16,736 nt of DNA from Lachnospiraceae bacterium (lineage in GTDB: Bacteria > Bacillota > Clostridia > Lachnospirales > Lachnospiraceae), in NCBI GenBank assembly GCA_021199395.1, contig JAJQIE010000116.1, positions 1 to 16,736 of the forward strand, given 5' to 3'. Made by a program: the position numbers and the translations under genes. The notes beneath the pieces are model-generated. The model did no database searches, had not been told where the DNA came from, and was given only the letters and a program-made list of their open reading frames with translations. Of the stretch, positions 1 through 7,234 are shown one piece after another (within the stretch, counting starts at the first letter, position 1; every line of letters starts with the position of its first letter).

Positions 1-10
1 CTGTCCGCGT

Positions 11-589
11 TTAATCAAGCCCTGCCTTCCTGTAATCGGAAAAGCTTCCCCAATTGCGATCCTTGTCTGTCATAATCAGCTCCATGTCTTCAGGAATCGG
101 CCATTCCACGCCAATTTCCGGATCGTCATAGCGCAGGCCGCCCTCATCATCTGCATGATAAAAATCCGTACACTTATAAGCAAATTCCGCATAGTCAGAC
201 AACACTACAAATCCATGCGCAAAATTCTTAGGAATGAAAAACTGTTTTTTATTTTCCGCGGAAAGCTCTACCCCGAACCATTTTCCAAACGTCGGCGAGC
301 CTTTGCGCAGATCCACCGCCACATCAAATACCGTACCGGATACTACGCGAACCAGCTTATCCTGCGGAAAATTTTTCTGAAAATGCAGGCCGCGGAGCAC
401 GCCCTTTTTGGACGCGGACTGATTGTCCTGGACAAATACCCGGTCAATTCCCGCCGCCTTAAAATCATTGTAATTATAGGTTTCCATAAAGTAACCGCGC
501 GCGTCTCCAAATACAGTCGGAGTAATCACCTTCAGCCCCTCAATTTCACAAGTCTCAACCATTATCTTACCAGCCGTTATTTTTTCCAA
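11..589 (-). CDS. rfbC: dTDP-4-dehydrorhamnose 3,5-epimerase
   Basis: Cytosolic RmlC-family cupin epimerase acting on dTDP-4-keto-6-deoxyglucose, the step after RfbB on the way to dTDP-L-rhamnose. The 192-residue product has the family signatures in order: TVFGDARGYF (25-34), the catalytic-histidine motif LRGLHFQ (His69), DLRKGSPTFGKW (93-104), FIPKNFAHGF (His125) and FAYKCTDFY (136-144). Length is normal for the family. The start is probably TTG at 589, preceded by GGAGG with a 9-nt spacer. An in-frame ATG at 562 is the alternative but has only a weak ribosome site. It follows rfbB by 93 bp on the same strand, and a hairpin sits in that gap. rfbA and rfbD are not in the window and may lie beyond the left edge. 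Function is secure; the start is less so. Confidence 0.95.
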   Translation of the reverse strand: MEKITAGKIMVETCEIEGLKVITPTVFGDARGYFMETYNYNDFKAAGIDRVFVQDNQSASKKGVLRGLHFQKNFPQDKLVRVVSGTVFDVAVDLRKGSPTFGKWFGVELSAENKKQFFIPKNFAHGFVVLSDYAEFAYKCTDFYHADDEGGLRYDDPEIGVEWPIPEDMELIMTDKDRNWGSFSDYRKAGLD

Positions 590-638
590 TGTACTGTACC
601 TCCATATCTGTCCAGAAATTTCTCACTGTCTGCGCAAA

Positions 639-680
639 GTAAAACGACTTACGTCGTTTACTATATTTTCCTGCGCGCAG
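639..680. repeat. Intergenic hairpin and palindrome between rfbB and rfbC
   Basis: The gap between the two rhamnose genes holds GTAAAACGAC (639-648), loop TTAC, then GTCGTTTAC (653-661), a 9-bp stem with one bulged A. Beside it is the perfect 10-bp palindrome CTGCGCGCAG (671-680), whose half also pairs with CTGCGC at 630-635. No T-run follows on the minus strand, so it does not look like a strong intrinsic terminator. It could be a dispersed repeat or an mRNA processing or attenuation structure inside the rfbB-rfbC transcript. The structure is visible; the role is inference. Confidence 0.55.
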
Positions 681-682
681 CC

Positions 683-1765
683 TTATCTTCCCTTATACAT
701 CTCATCATAATACTTCTGATAGTCTCCGCTCGTCACGTTCGCCATCCAGTCCTCATGCTCAAAGAACCAGCGGATCGTAAGGCGGATACCATCCTCGAAT
801 TTTGTCTCCGGCTCCCAGCCGACCTCCGCACGGATCTTATCCGGCGCGATCGCATAGCGGCGGTCATGCCCTTTGCGATCCGTCACATAAGTAATCAACT
901 TCTCACTGACAAGAGCCTTCCTCGGATCCCCGTCCGGAAGCATTTCCTGGAGCGTATCCAGAATAATATGAATAATCTGGATATTCTGTTTTTCATTGTG
1001 TCCGCCGATATTGTAAGTCTCAAACAGGCGTCCCTTTTCCTGCACCATATCGATGCCCTTTGCGTGATCCTCCACATAGAGCCAGTCGCGCACATTCTTT
1101 CCATCGCCGTATACCGGAAGCGGCTTGCCCTGCAGCGCGTTATTGATAATCAGAGGGATCAGCTTCTCCGGAAACTGATAAGGACCGTAGTTGTTGCTGC
1201 AGTTCGTAATATTTGCCGGAAAATGATAGGTATCCATATATGCTTTGACGAGCATATCCGAAGAAGCCTTGCTCGCGGAATATGGGCTGTGCGGCGCATA
1301 TGGCGTCGTCTCATAAAAATACTCGCCCTCGTTCTCCAGGGAACCATAGACCTCATCCGTAGAAACATGGAGAAACTTTTTGTTCTCCTTAAATGTGCCG
1401 TCCGGCAGCTCCCAGGCAGCCTTTGCCGCATTCAGCATCACAAGCGTCCCCAGCACATTCGTCTTTACAAATACCTCCGGATCGCGGATGCTCCGGTCCA
1501 CATGACTCTCAGCCGCGAAATGCACGACCCGGTCAATCTCGTTTTCCTCGAAAATCTGATGAATCGCCGCGGAATCACAGATATCCGCGCGAATAAACGT
1601 ATAATTATCCCTGTTCTCCACATCGCGCAGGTTCTCCAGATTGCCCGCATAGGTCAGCTTGTCTACATTGATAATGCGGATCTCATCCCCATATTTGCGA
1701 AACATATAGTGGATGTAATTGGAACCGATAAAACCGGCTCCTCCTGTCACAAGGTACGTTCTCAT
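683..1765 (-). CDS. rfbB: dTDP-glucose 4,6-dehydratase
   Basis: Extended short-chain dehydrogenase/reductase that converts dTDP-D-glucose to dTDP-4-keto-6-deoxy-D-glucose with bound NAD+, the second step of dTDP-L-rhamnose synthesis. The 360-residue protein starts with the Rossmann motif TGGAGFIGSNY (7-17). It continues with FAAESHVDRSI, the catalytic STDEVYG segment, YSASKASSD containing the Tyr-x-x-x-Lys pair, NNYGPYQFPEKLIPL, and PVYGDGKNVRDWLYVEDHA, the classic RmlB substrate and nucleotide region. Length is typical. The ATG at 1765 is preceded by GGAGG with a 7-nt spacer. It lies 124 bp downstream of the deacetylase-like gene and is probably co-transcribed with it. I saw no convincing sigma-A promoter of its own in that gap. 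Confidence 0.97.
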   Translation of the reverse strand: MRTYLVTGGAGFIGSNYIHYMFRKYGDEIRIINVDKLTYAGNLENLRDVENRDNYTFIRADICDSAAIHQIFEENEIDRVVHFAAESHVDRSIRDPEVFVKTNVLGTLVMLNAAKAAWELPDGTFKENKKFLHVSTDEVYGSLENEGEYFYETTPYAPHSPYSASKASSDMLVKAYMDTYHFPANITNCSNNYGPYQFPEKLIPLIINNALQGKPLPVYGDGKNVRDWLYVEDHAKGIDMVQEKGRLFETYNIGGHNEKQNIQIIHIILDTLQEMLPDGDPRKALVSEKLITYVTDRKGHDRRYAIAPDKIRAEVGWEPETKFEDGIRLTIRWFFEHEDWMANVTSGDYQKYYDEMYKGR

Positions 1766-1889
1766 AGCTATTCCTCCATTAATCTGTAAAATATATGCTT
1801 TTCGAAAATCCGCCGTCCGCGTCTTTCATTCCCCGCAGAGACGCATTCTCTGTATTGCCTCATTCCGATACAGCCGTCCCAAACAGCTT

Positions 1890-3590
1890 TTACTCCAAGC
1901 CGTCCCCCTCAGCTGCCGTTGCCTCGGTGCCGCTTTCTTCCGAACCGTCCCCATCCGAAGACTCATACTCAGAGCTCATCGTCCCGGCCGCATCAGTAAG
2001 CTCAGCGACTGTTTCCGGGCGGGCGCCATCCCAGACCGCGCTCACATCAAACAGATCTGAGAGCAGGTCCGCATTGTAATACATTCGATATCCATCGATA
2101 TTTCTTCTGCCCATACGCATGGATGTGCCGTTGAACTGCACATAATACTGGGTCGAATCCACACAGCAGAAAATATCATACCCCTGCTCCTTCAGATAAA
2201 CATAATACTCGTTGTCCTCGGAATATTCCTCCCAGTTGCTGATATCCGCGCCAAAAGCAAAAATGATGATATCCGTCTCGCCCACGATTGTCTCTACGTT
2301 GCTCTTCCACCGCTCGGTATCCGTCATCGTACCGTCCAGTCCCTTGGCAAGCGGATCGATATGACCCCATGTATGGCTTGCGAACTCCCAGCCGTCCGCT
2401 TTCAGCGCTTCGGCAACCGCTGTAGCCGTATCGACCTCATTCTGCCATGCCGCCTCGTCAAAATCCGGATTCTCCTCCAGGAAATCCTCCTGCCAGCTTG
2501 TCAGACGATCCGGATCCTGCGTCAGATATACCTCATCCGTCCGGTAGCCCAGCACGCCCTCATAGCCGGTCAGGGCAATCGTGCCTTTATGTCCATGATA
2601 CGAAAAATCCGGATGTGCGTCCACAAACGTATCGATCCAGGGAATCAGATCAAAGTCCCCGACGGAAACCGTCCCGTCATCCTCCACATAAGTCGTTTTC
2701 ACATCGCCGTTTTCATCGAGGATCAGCTTCTGCGCAAAGCCGTCCCCATCCATATAATGGTAATAGCAGACATCGTCCTGCGAAAGCACAAACGGCGTTT
2801 TTCCTTCCGGCAAAAGGATTTCCCTGCGCGTCACCGTCCCATCGTCATTTATCTCGCACATATCATGCATACTGACCATTACATAGCCTTCTGAATACAT
2901 TGTACTCATAATCGCTGAGAACTCATCCATCGTCACCATATACTGATTGTAGCCCTCGGCGTACAGATCCCCGTCAAACGCCTTCGACGCATCCCAGATG
3001 ATCGTGTGGAAAAAGATATGCGTCACTTCTTCCGGCGACCACGAAACACATGCGGCCTTTGTCTTCTCATAGCTGGACGCCGCCTGCTGAAGTGTTTCGC
3101 TTGCCTCATAGTATTCCGAAGACTGCACACACTCGATCGCGGCGTCATAGTCATACATGGCGGCCAGATTCTCCGCCTCCATAAGTACAGTCTCTATCTC
3201 CTGCTCCTCCGCCGTGGAAAAGCCCTCGCTGTCAGCATCCTCTTCCGTATCCGCTTCTGTCGAATCCGTCCCGTCCCCATTCAAATCCGTATTTTCTGTT
3301 CCATCCTGCGCAGCGTCCGTGTCTCCCGCTCCATCCTGTGGGACGTCTGTACTCTCCGTTCCGCTTTCCGATGCGTCAATCTTTCCCGTATCACCCGGCT
3401 CCGGCTCATCCGGAGACTGTTTTTCCGCAGATGTCAGCTTCACAATCTCCGGAACCACAACCTCCCGGATCAGCAAAGCGGCCATAAGCACGATCATCAG
3501 AGCAGCGACCGATATGATGCATTTCATGATCAGTTCATGCTTTCGGCGCTTCGCGCGTCTTTCATTTGGATTATAATCCTGATCTCCCAT
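1890..3590 (-). CDS. Membrane-anchored polysaccharide-deacetylase-like protein
   Basis: Predicted NodB-fold carbohydrate esterase (deacetylase) displayed outside the cell, 566 residues. A basic cytosolic N-terminus (NERRAKRRKHE) leads into one TM helix at about 20-43. A low-complexity linker rich in Asp, Glu, Thr and Gly follows (about 52-125), then a helical segment (about 127-185). The catalytic region spans about 190-520 and shows THIFFHTIIW, LSQDDVCYYHYM (Asp272 and Asp273, resembling motif 1) and SHTWGH (His406 and His410, the His-x-x-x-His metal motif). The third motif is divergent (FAFGADIS instead of RxPxG). The tail is again acidic. Start chosen at ATG 3590, with AGGAGGG 4 nt upstream; a longer in-frame start at 3653 lacks such a site and overlaps the preceding gene. 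Placement before rfbBC suggests cell-wall or capsular polysaccharide work. The substrate is unknown. Confidence 0.8.
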   Translation of the reverse strand: MGDQDYNPNERRAKRRKHELIMKCIISVAALMIVLMAALLIREVVVPEIVKLTSAEKQSPDEPEPGDTGKIDASESGTESTDVPQDGAGDTDAAQDGTENTDLNGDGTDSTEADTEEDADSEGFSTAEEQEIETVLMEAENLAAMYDYDAAIECVQSSEYYEASETLQQAASSYEKTKAACVSWSPEEVTHIFFHTIIWDASKAFDGDLYAEGYNQYMVTMDEFSAIMSTMYSEGYVMVSMHDMCEINDDGTVTRREILLPEGKTPFVLSQDDVCYYHYMDGDGFAQKLILDENGDVKTTYVEDDGTVSVGDFDLIPWIDTFVDAHPDFSYHGHKGTIALTGYEGVLGYRTDEVYLTQDPDRLTSWQEDFLEENPDFDEAAWQNEVDTATAVAEALKADGWEFASHTWGHIDPLAKGLDGTMTDTERWKSNVETIVGETDIIIFAFGADISNWEEYSEDNEYYVYLKEQGYDIFCCVDSTQYYVQFNGTSMRMGRRNIDGYRMYYNADLLSDLFDVSAVWDGARPETVAELTDAAGTMSSEYESSDGDGSEESGTEATAAEGDGLE

Positions 3591-3642
3591 CTGTCCCTCC
3601 TGAATTACAGCAAATGTCCTTTGTCGTTTCCTCCCATGGTCT

Positions 3643-4320
3643 TTACTCGCCAAGGCCCGCTAACGTCACCCCGTCCGGCGGATACGTTCCTCCATTCGCA
3701 TCCGTCCCCTGTTCCACCGTCGTCTCCTGCTGTATCTGTATTTCCTGTTCCGTCTCAGAGTCCTGCCCTGTCTCAGCTTCCTGTTCTGTCTCAGAGTCCT
3801 GTTCTATCACAATATATGGCTCCGTCTCCGCCTCCGTCACTGTATCTGATTCCGTCCCGGCTTCCGTCTCCGCAGCGGCACCTGCTTCCGTCATGGACTC
3901 CTGCTCTGTCCCGTTCTCTGTCTCCGCTGCCACATTCTGTCCCGCGGCAGTCTCCTGTCCGCCTGCATTCATGCGCTGAGAGCCTGTCTCTTTCGTCCCG
4001 TTTCCCAGCACGACCTCATATACGATCGCAAGAACCAATACTGCGATCAGTATACACAAAATCCCCCATAGCATACGCATTTTGGCGTCTGTCTCCTCGT
4101 CCCTGCGTCTACGCCCGGACAACTCCGAAAAGCGCTCTGCCGAAAGATGCTCCCTGGGTACGCTTCCAATCGTCTCCGCGCGTCGGCTGCGCCGCCCCTC
4201 TGTGGGTATCTGCCCGGAGCTGTTCTCGTCCTGGCTCCCGGTATAGACCCGTGAGCGTCCCAGTGTTCTCTTTTGCTCATCCATGTCCTGTCTCCATTTC
4301 AGCCGAATAATGCGCAGCAT
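3643..4320 (-). CDS. Small one-TM protein with Glu/Thr-rich extracellular tail, function unknown
   Basis: I do not recognise a named family. The product (225 residues from the upstream start) has a basic hydrophilic N-terminus with an RRRR run at about 70-73 and a single TM helix at about 82-105. A Glu/Thr/Gln-rich low-complexity tail follows (about 111-205), ending in YPPDGVTLAGLGE. The tail contains a 12-residue tandem unit (QDSETEQEAETG then QDSETEQEIQIQ). The layout of basic cytosolic end, TM and acidic extracellular segment matches the first part of the next gene, 52 bp downstream, though I see no clear sequence identity. The start is uncertain: ATG 4320 has GAGGAGG very close, and ATG 4284 (213 residues, MDEQKRTLG) has GGAG 7 nt upstream. 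It is the first gene after the promoter at 4356-4384. Confidence 0.7.
   Translation of the reverse strand: MLRIIRLKWRQDMDEQKRTLGRSRVYTGSQDENSSGQIPTEGRRSRRAETIGSVPREHLSAERFSELSGRRRRDEETDAKMRMLWGILCILIAVLVLAIVYEVVLGNGTKETGSQRMNAGGQETAAGQNVAAETENGTEQESMTEAGAAAETEAGTESDTVTEAETEPYIVIEQDSETEQEAETGQDSETEQEIQIQQETTVEQGTDANGGTYPPDGVTLAGLGE
3742..3801 (-). repeat. 36-bp-period tandem repeat in the Glu/Thr-rich tail
   Basis: A 24-base block starting at 3742 recurs at 3778 with one mismatch, a period of 36 bases, which encodes the 12-residue units with QDSETEQE. Such in-frame repeats can vary in copy number by slippage, which would change tail length without a frameshift. Confidence 0.6.
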
Positions 4321-4355
4321 TACCTCCTCGCAACTGCGCCCTAACCTAATTTAGT

Positions 4356-4384
4356 AGTATACCATGTCAACATCAAGGTTTCAA
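4356..4384 (-). promoter_or_regulatory. Sigma-A promoter for the minus-strand envelope cluster
   Basis: Read on the minus strand, TTGAAA (4384-4379) is separated by exactly 17 bp from TATACT (4361-4356). Each hexamer matches consensus at five of six positions. Transcription would begin near 4349, about 30 nt before ATG 4320 and about 65 nt before ATG 4284. Confidence 0.75.
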
Positions 4385-4450
4385 CCGAACCGTTCTTATT
4401 TTTCTTTTATTTTTTTCGTAACAGTTCCATTTTTCTTTAAACTTTGTATC

Positions 4451-4479
4451 TTTACGAAATTCCTTTCCAATGTTATACT
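4451..4479 (+). promoter_or_regulatory. Sigma-A promoter with extended -10 for the DUF4364/flavodiiron unit
   Basis: TTTACG (4451-4456), a 17-bp spacer, then TATACT (4474-4479) preceded by TG one base upstream (TGTTATACT), an extended -10. The predicted start near 4486 leaves a leader of about 43 nt before ATG 4529. The region between this and the opposite-strand promoter (about 4390-4450) is T-rich and could host an UP-like element or regulator site. Confidence 0.7.
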
Positions 4480-4528
4480 TTCGGAGAACTGATGCCTGCC
4501 GCCTTTGCTCTCATTATGGAGGTTGATA

Positions 4529-5041
4529 ATGTCCGAACCTGTAACACTCTACAAGCTGATCGTACTGTATATGTTAAATAAGGTAAATTTTCCACTCACG
4601 AATGCTCAGATTTCTGATTTTATTCTGGAGCGGGAGTACACCACCTATTTTACGCTGCAGTCCGTGCTTGCCGATCTGGAAGAAAGCCAGATGATCCACA
4701 TCGAAACCATTCGCAACTGTTCCTATTATTCCATCACGGACACAGGAACTGAGGCTCTGAAATACTTTCACAACCGTATTTCACCTTCTATCCGCGATGA
4801 GATTGACCAGTATATGTCGGAAAACAGGATCCGAATGCGTGACGAGGTCTCTGTTCTTGCGGATTATTATAAAAATACGGATGGTGATTTTTCGGTACGG
4901 TGTCAGATAAAAGAAAAGGACTCCCGTCCGATTGACCTGACATTTTCCGTTCCTTATGAGGATCAGGCCAGAACAGCCTGCAGCAATTGGCGGGATCACT
5001 GCCAGAGCATTTATGAGTTCATTATGAAAGAATTATTATAA
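4529..5041 (+). CDS. DUF4364 family winged-helix protein
   Basis: A 170-residue protein of the DUF4364 family found in Clostridia. The N-terminal half is a winged helix: TLYKLIVLYMLNKVNFPLTNAQISDFILE (6-34), a recognition-helix region FTLQSVLADLEESQMI (41-56), and a wing ending in SYYSITDTGTEALKYF (65-80). The C-terminal half is a small alpha/beta domain of unknown ligand. It probably binds DNA and regulates transcription, but no target is known to me. The start is ATG 4529, with GGAGG 6 nt upstream; an in-frame TTG at 4505 lacks such a site. It is followed after 22 bp by the flavodiiron gene, so they share a transcript, and it may sense or govern the same stress. No TM segment or signal peptide. 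Confidence 0.85.
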   Translation: MSEPVTLYKLIVLYMLNKVNFPLTNAQISDFILEREYTTYFTLQSVLADLEESQMIHIETIRNCSYYSITDTGTEALKYFHNRISPSIRDEIDQYMSENRIRMRDEVSVLADYYKNTDGDFSVRCQIKEKDSRPIDLTFSVPYEDQARTACSNWRDHCQSIYEFIMKELL

Positions 5042-5063
5042 AGGTATTTTTAAGGAGGATATT

Positions 5064-6281
5064 ATGAAAAATATGCACATTTCTGACAGCGTCGCTTATG
5101 TCGGCGTCGACGACACCACGCTTGACCTCTTCGAAGGACAATACAGAATCCCTTACGGTGTCTCATACAATTCCTACATTATTTTTGACGAGAAAATTGC
5201 TGTCATGGATACGGTCGATCCGCGTGCCACCGATGAATGGCTGAAAAATTTGCAGGCGACGCTTGATGGCAAAACGCCGGACTATCTGGTCGTACAGCAC
5301 CTGGAGCCGGATCACGCCGGAAGCATCTTTCGTTTCACTGAGCTCTATCCTGACGCTGTTCTTGTCGGAAACAAAAAGACCTTTCCGATGCTTCAGCAGT
5401 TCTTCAATCTAAAATTTTCAGATGTATCCAGGGCAGAGACGGCATCGGAGGCTGGCGAAGACATTTCTTTAAAAGTAAATATTCTTACCGTAGGCGAGGG
5501 CGATACGCTCAGTCTGGGCAGTCACACGCTTCAGTTTTTTATGGCTCCGTTTGTACACTGGCCAGAGGTAATGGTGACCTATGAGCAGAGCGAAAGGCTT
5601 CTGTTCTCCGCGGATGGATTCGGCACCTTTGGCGCGCTTTCCCAGGATATCGACTGGATCACCGAGGCAAGGCGCTACTATATCAATATCGTTGGAAAAT
5701 ATGGCTCACAGGTACAGGCACTTTTGAAAAAGGCTTCCGGCCTGGATATCGCGGCGATCTGCCCGCTGCACGGACCAGTTCTCAGGGAGAGCCTTGGTTA
5801 TTACATAGAAAAATACGCGACCTGGAGCAGCTACGAGCCGGAGGAGAAAGGCATTGTAATCGCATACGCATCCCTCCACGGCAATACTGCGAGAGCCGCG
5901 CGTCAGTTCGGCGAGATGCTTGAAAGGAGGGGTGCAAAGAACGTGGTGCTTTTTGATCTGAACCGCGACGATATGTCTGCTGCGATCGAGAGCGCGTACC
6001 GCTATGACCGGCTCGTGCTCGCTTCCGTCACGTATGACGCTTCCCTTTTCCCGGCAATGGAGGATTTTCTGTACCACCTGAAGATCAAGAACTTCCAGAA
6101 GAGAACCGTCGGCTACATCCAGAATGGAAGCTGGGCTCCAGCATCGGCGAAATTCATGAAAGCGCACATTGCACAGATGAAGGATATTACCGAAGTCGAG
6201 CCAGTCGTAACGATCCGCTCTGCGCTCTCACAGGACAGCCGAAAAGAACTGGAAGCGCTCGCAGACGCCCTGCTTGCCTGA
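5064..6281 (+). CDS. FprA family A-type flavoprotein (flavodiiron protein)
   Basis: Cytosolic flavodiiron protein of 405 residues that reduces O2 to water, or NO to N2O, protecting anaerobes from oxidative or nitrosative stress. The N-terminal metallo-beta-lactamase-like domain (about 1-255) carries the diiron ligands: HLEPDH (His79, Glu81, Asp83, with His84), His165 in PFVHWPE, Asp184 in SADGFGTFG, and His236 in CPLHGPV. The C-terminal flavodoxin domain (about 263-405) has the FMN-phosphate loop SLHGNT (270-275) and the NGSWAPASAK segment. Both domains look intact, and there is no rubredoxin or flavin-reductase fusion, so an external rubredoxin or NADH:rubredoxin reductase is presumably the donor. 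AAGGAGG sits 7 nt before the ATG. O2 versus NO preference cannot be read from sequence. Confidence 0.95.
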   Translation: MKNMHISDSVAYVGVDDTTLDLFEGQYRIPYGVSYNSYIIFDEKIAVMDTVDPRATDEWLKNLQATLDGKTPDYLVVQHLEPDHAGSIFRFTELYPDAVLVGNKKTFPMLQQFFNLKFSDVSRAETASEAGEDISLKVNILTVGEGDTLSLGSHTLQFFMAPFVHWPEVMVTYEQSERLLFSADGFGTFGALSQDIDWITEARRYYINIVGKYGSQVQALLKKASGLDIAAICPLHGPVLRESLGYYIEKYATWSSYEPEEKGIVIAYASLHGNTARAARQFGEMLERRGAKNVVLFDLNRDDMSAAIESAYRYDRLVLASVTYDASLFPAMEDFLYHLKIKNFQKRTVGYIQNGSWAPASAKFMKAHIAQMKDITEVEPVVTIRSALSQDSRKELEALADALLA

Positions 6282-6314
6282 GATCATAAAAAATGAGTTT
6301 TGCTGAGCATGGCA

Positions 6315-6330
6315 TGCGGGCAGTCCCGCA
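6315..6330 (+). other. Short GC-rich stem-loop upstream of the response regulator
   Basis: TGCGGG (6315-6320), loop CAGT, CCCGCA (6325-6330), flanked by TTTTG on one side and CAAAA on the other. It lies in the 73-bp gap between the flavodiiron gene and the response regulator. No U-run follows on the plus strand, so termination there would be weak. It may partly insulate the two units or mark a protein-binding dyad. The role is inference. Confidence 0.35.
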
Positions 6331-6354
6331 CAAAAGTCTCACGGAGGAGAGATT

Positions 6355-7035
6355 ATGCGATTATTATTGGCGGAGGACGAGAGGGATCTGAACCGCATCA
6401 TCACAAAAAAGCTTACCTCGGAGGGTTATAGCGTAGACAGCTGCCAGGACGGCGAGGAAGCGATGGATTATCTCTCCTGCACGGAGTACGATGCGGTCAT
6501 TCTGGATGTCATGATGCCAAAGGCAGATGGATTTACCGTTCTCCGGTCGCTGCGAAACGCCGGAAAAGCCACGCCGGTTCTGTTCCTGACCGCGCGCGAT
6601 TCCATCCAGGATCGTGTGAAAGGACTTGACAACGGCGCGAATGACTATCTTGTCAAGCCCTTTGCCTTCGATGAGCTTCTTGCGCGTATCCGGGCGATCA
6701 TCCGGACCGCCCACGGGAACGCCCGCAATGAGCTTATCGTCGGAGATCTGGTGATGGATTGCGGCGCCAGCCGCGTCACCCGCGGCGGCGTCGAAATCAC
6801 TCTCTCCGCAAAAGAATACGCTCTGCTCGAATACCTGATGCACAACGCCGGCCTCGTCCTCTCCCGTGAAAAAATCGAAAATCATATCTGGAATTATGAT
6901 TACGAGGGCGGAACGAATGTCGTAGACGTATATATCAGCTACCTGCGGCGGAAAATCGACGGCGGGCAGAGGCAGAAGCTCATACACACTGTGCGCGGGC
7001 ATGGGTACGTGCTGAGGATGGATCATCCAAACTGA
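6355..7035 (+). CDS. OmpR/PhoB family two-component response regulator
   Basis: A 226-residue DNA-binding response regulator. The receiver domain (1-115) shows the acidic pocket AEDE (Glu7, Asp8), the phospho-acceptor Asp51 in VILDVMMPKADGF, the conserved Thr in LFLTARDS and the Lys in DYLVKPFAFDELLAR. The C-terminal winged helix (about 127-225) shows LSAKEYALLEYLMHNAGLVLSREKIENHIWNYDYEG and NVVDVYISYLRRKID, typical of the OmpR/PhoB class. GGAGGAG stands 6 nt before the ATG. Its partner is the histidine kinase starting 199 bp downstream, and the likely target is the PepSY gene after it. The stimulus is unknown. The QseB/CusR-like wording of the receiver does not settle the ligand. Confidence 0.95.
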   Translation: MRLLLAEDERDLNRIITKKLTSEGYSVDSCQDGEEAMDYLSCTEYDAVILDVMMPKADGFTVLRSLRNAGKATPVLFLTARDSIQDRVKGLDNGANDYLVKPFAFDELLARIRAIIRTAHGNARNELIVGDLVMDCGASRVTRGGVEITLSAKEYALLEYLMHNAGLVLSREKIENHIWNYDYEGGTNVVDVYISYLRRKIDGGQRQKLIHTVRGHGYVLRMDHPN

Positions 7036-7132
7036 AGATTCCGAATCCCTTCGTGCAAATAAAAAAACAAAAGCTTCCTCCTGACCCGGATAAGCCGGAA
7101 CCAGAATTTTGATATTCTGCGCGGGAAATTGT

Positions 7133-7149
7133 GTGTGTCACTGGCACAC
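7133..7149. promoter_or_regulatory. 17-bp imperfect dyad between response regulator and kinase genes
   Basis: GTGTGTCACTGGCACAC reads nearly the same on both strands; seven of eight arm pairs match around a central C. It lies inside the unusually long 199-bp gap (7036-7234) between the two genes of one two-component pair. It could be an operator or a small mRNA hairpin. I saw no clear promoter around it. Confidence 0.35.
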
Positions 7150-7234
7150 GGCAACGGCGCAAAAGAAAAGGACTACTGTCGTTTTCTGTAAGTGTCCGTT
7201 CGGAGGCTGTCACGCAGTGGAAAGGAGTTCCAGA

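Noticed and set aside
155..1789. Long plus-strand open frame across rfbC and rfbB
   Set aside because: It is antisense to two clear dTDP-rhamnose genes, crosses the intergenic gap, has no plausible domain and no ribosome site; it reflects codon bias of the genes beneath.
1766..1889. Separate promoter for rfbB
   Set aside because: A TATATT-like -10 exists near 1790, but nothing resembling a -35 lies 16-18 bp upstream; read-through from the deacetylase gene is simpler.
3006..4310. Plus-strand open frame rich in Ser/Pro/Arg/Leu
   Set aside because: It is the complement of the Glu/Thr-rich minus-strand coding repeats. It resembles no family, and a strong minus-strand promoter supports the other strand.
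6315..6330. Intrinsic terminator between the flavodiiron gene and the response regulator
   Set aside because: The 6-bp stem is not followed by a T-run on either strand, so I list it only as a stem-loop.
7109..7234. N-terminal extension of the histidine kinase
   Set aside because: The stretch is Cys/His-rich and unlike any kinase N-terminus, while ATG 7235 has a good ribosome site and begins just before TM1.
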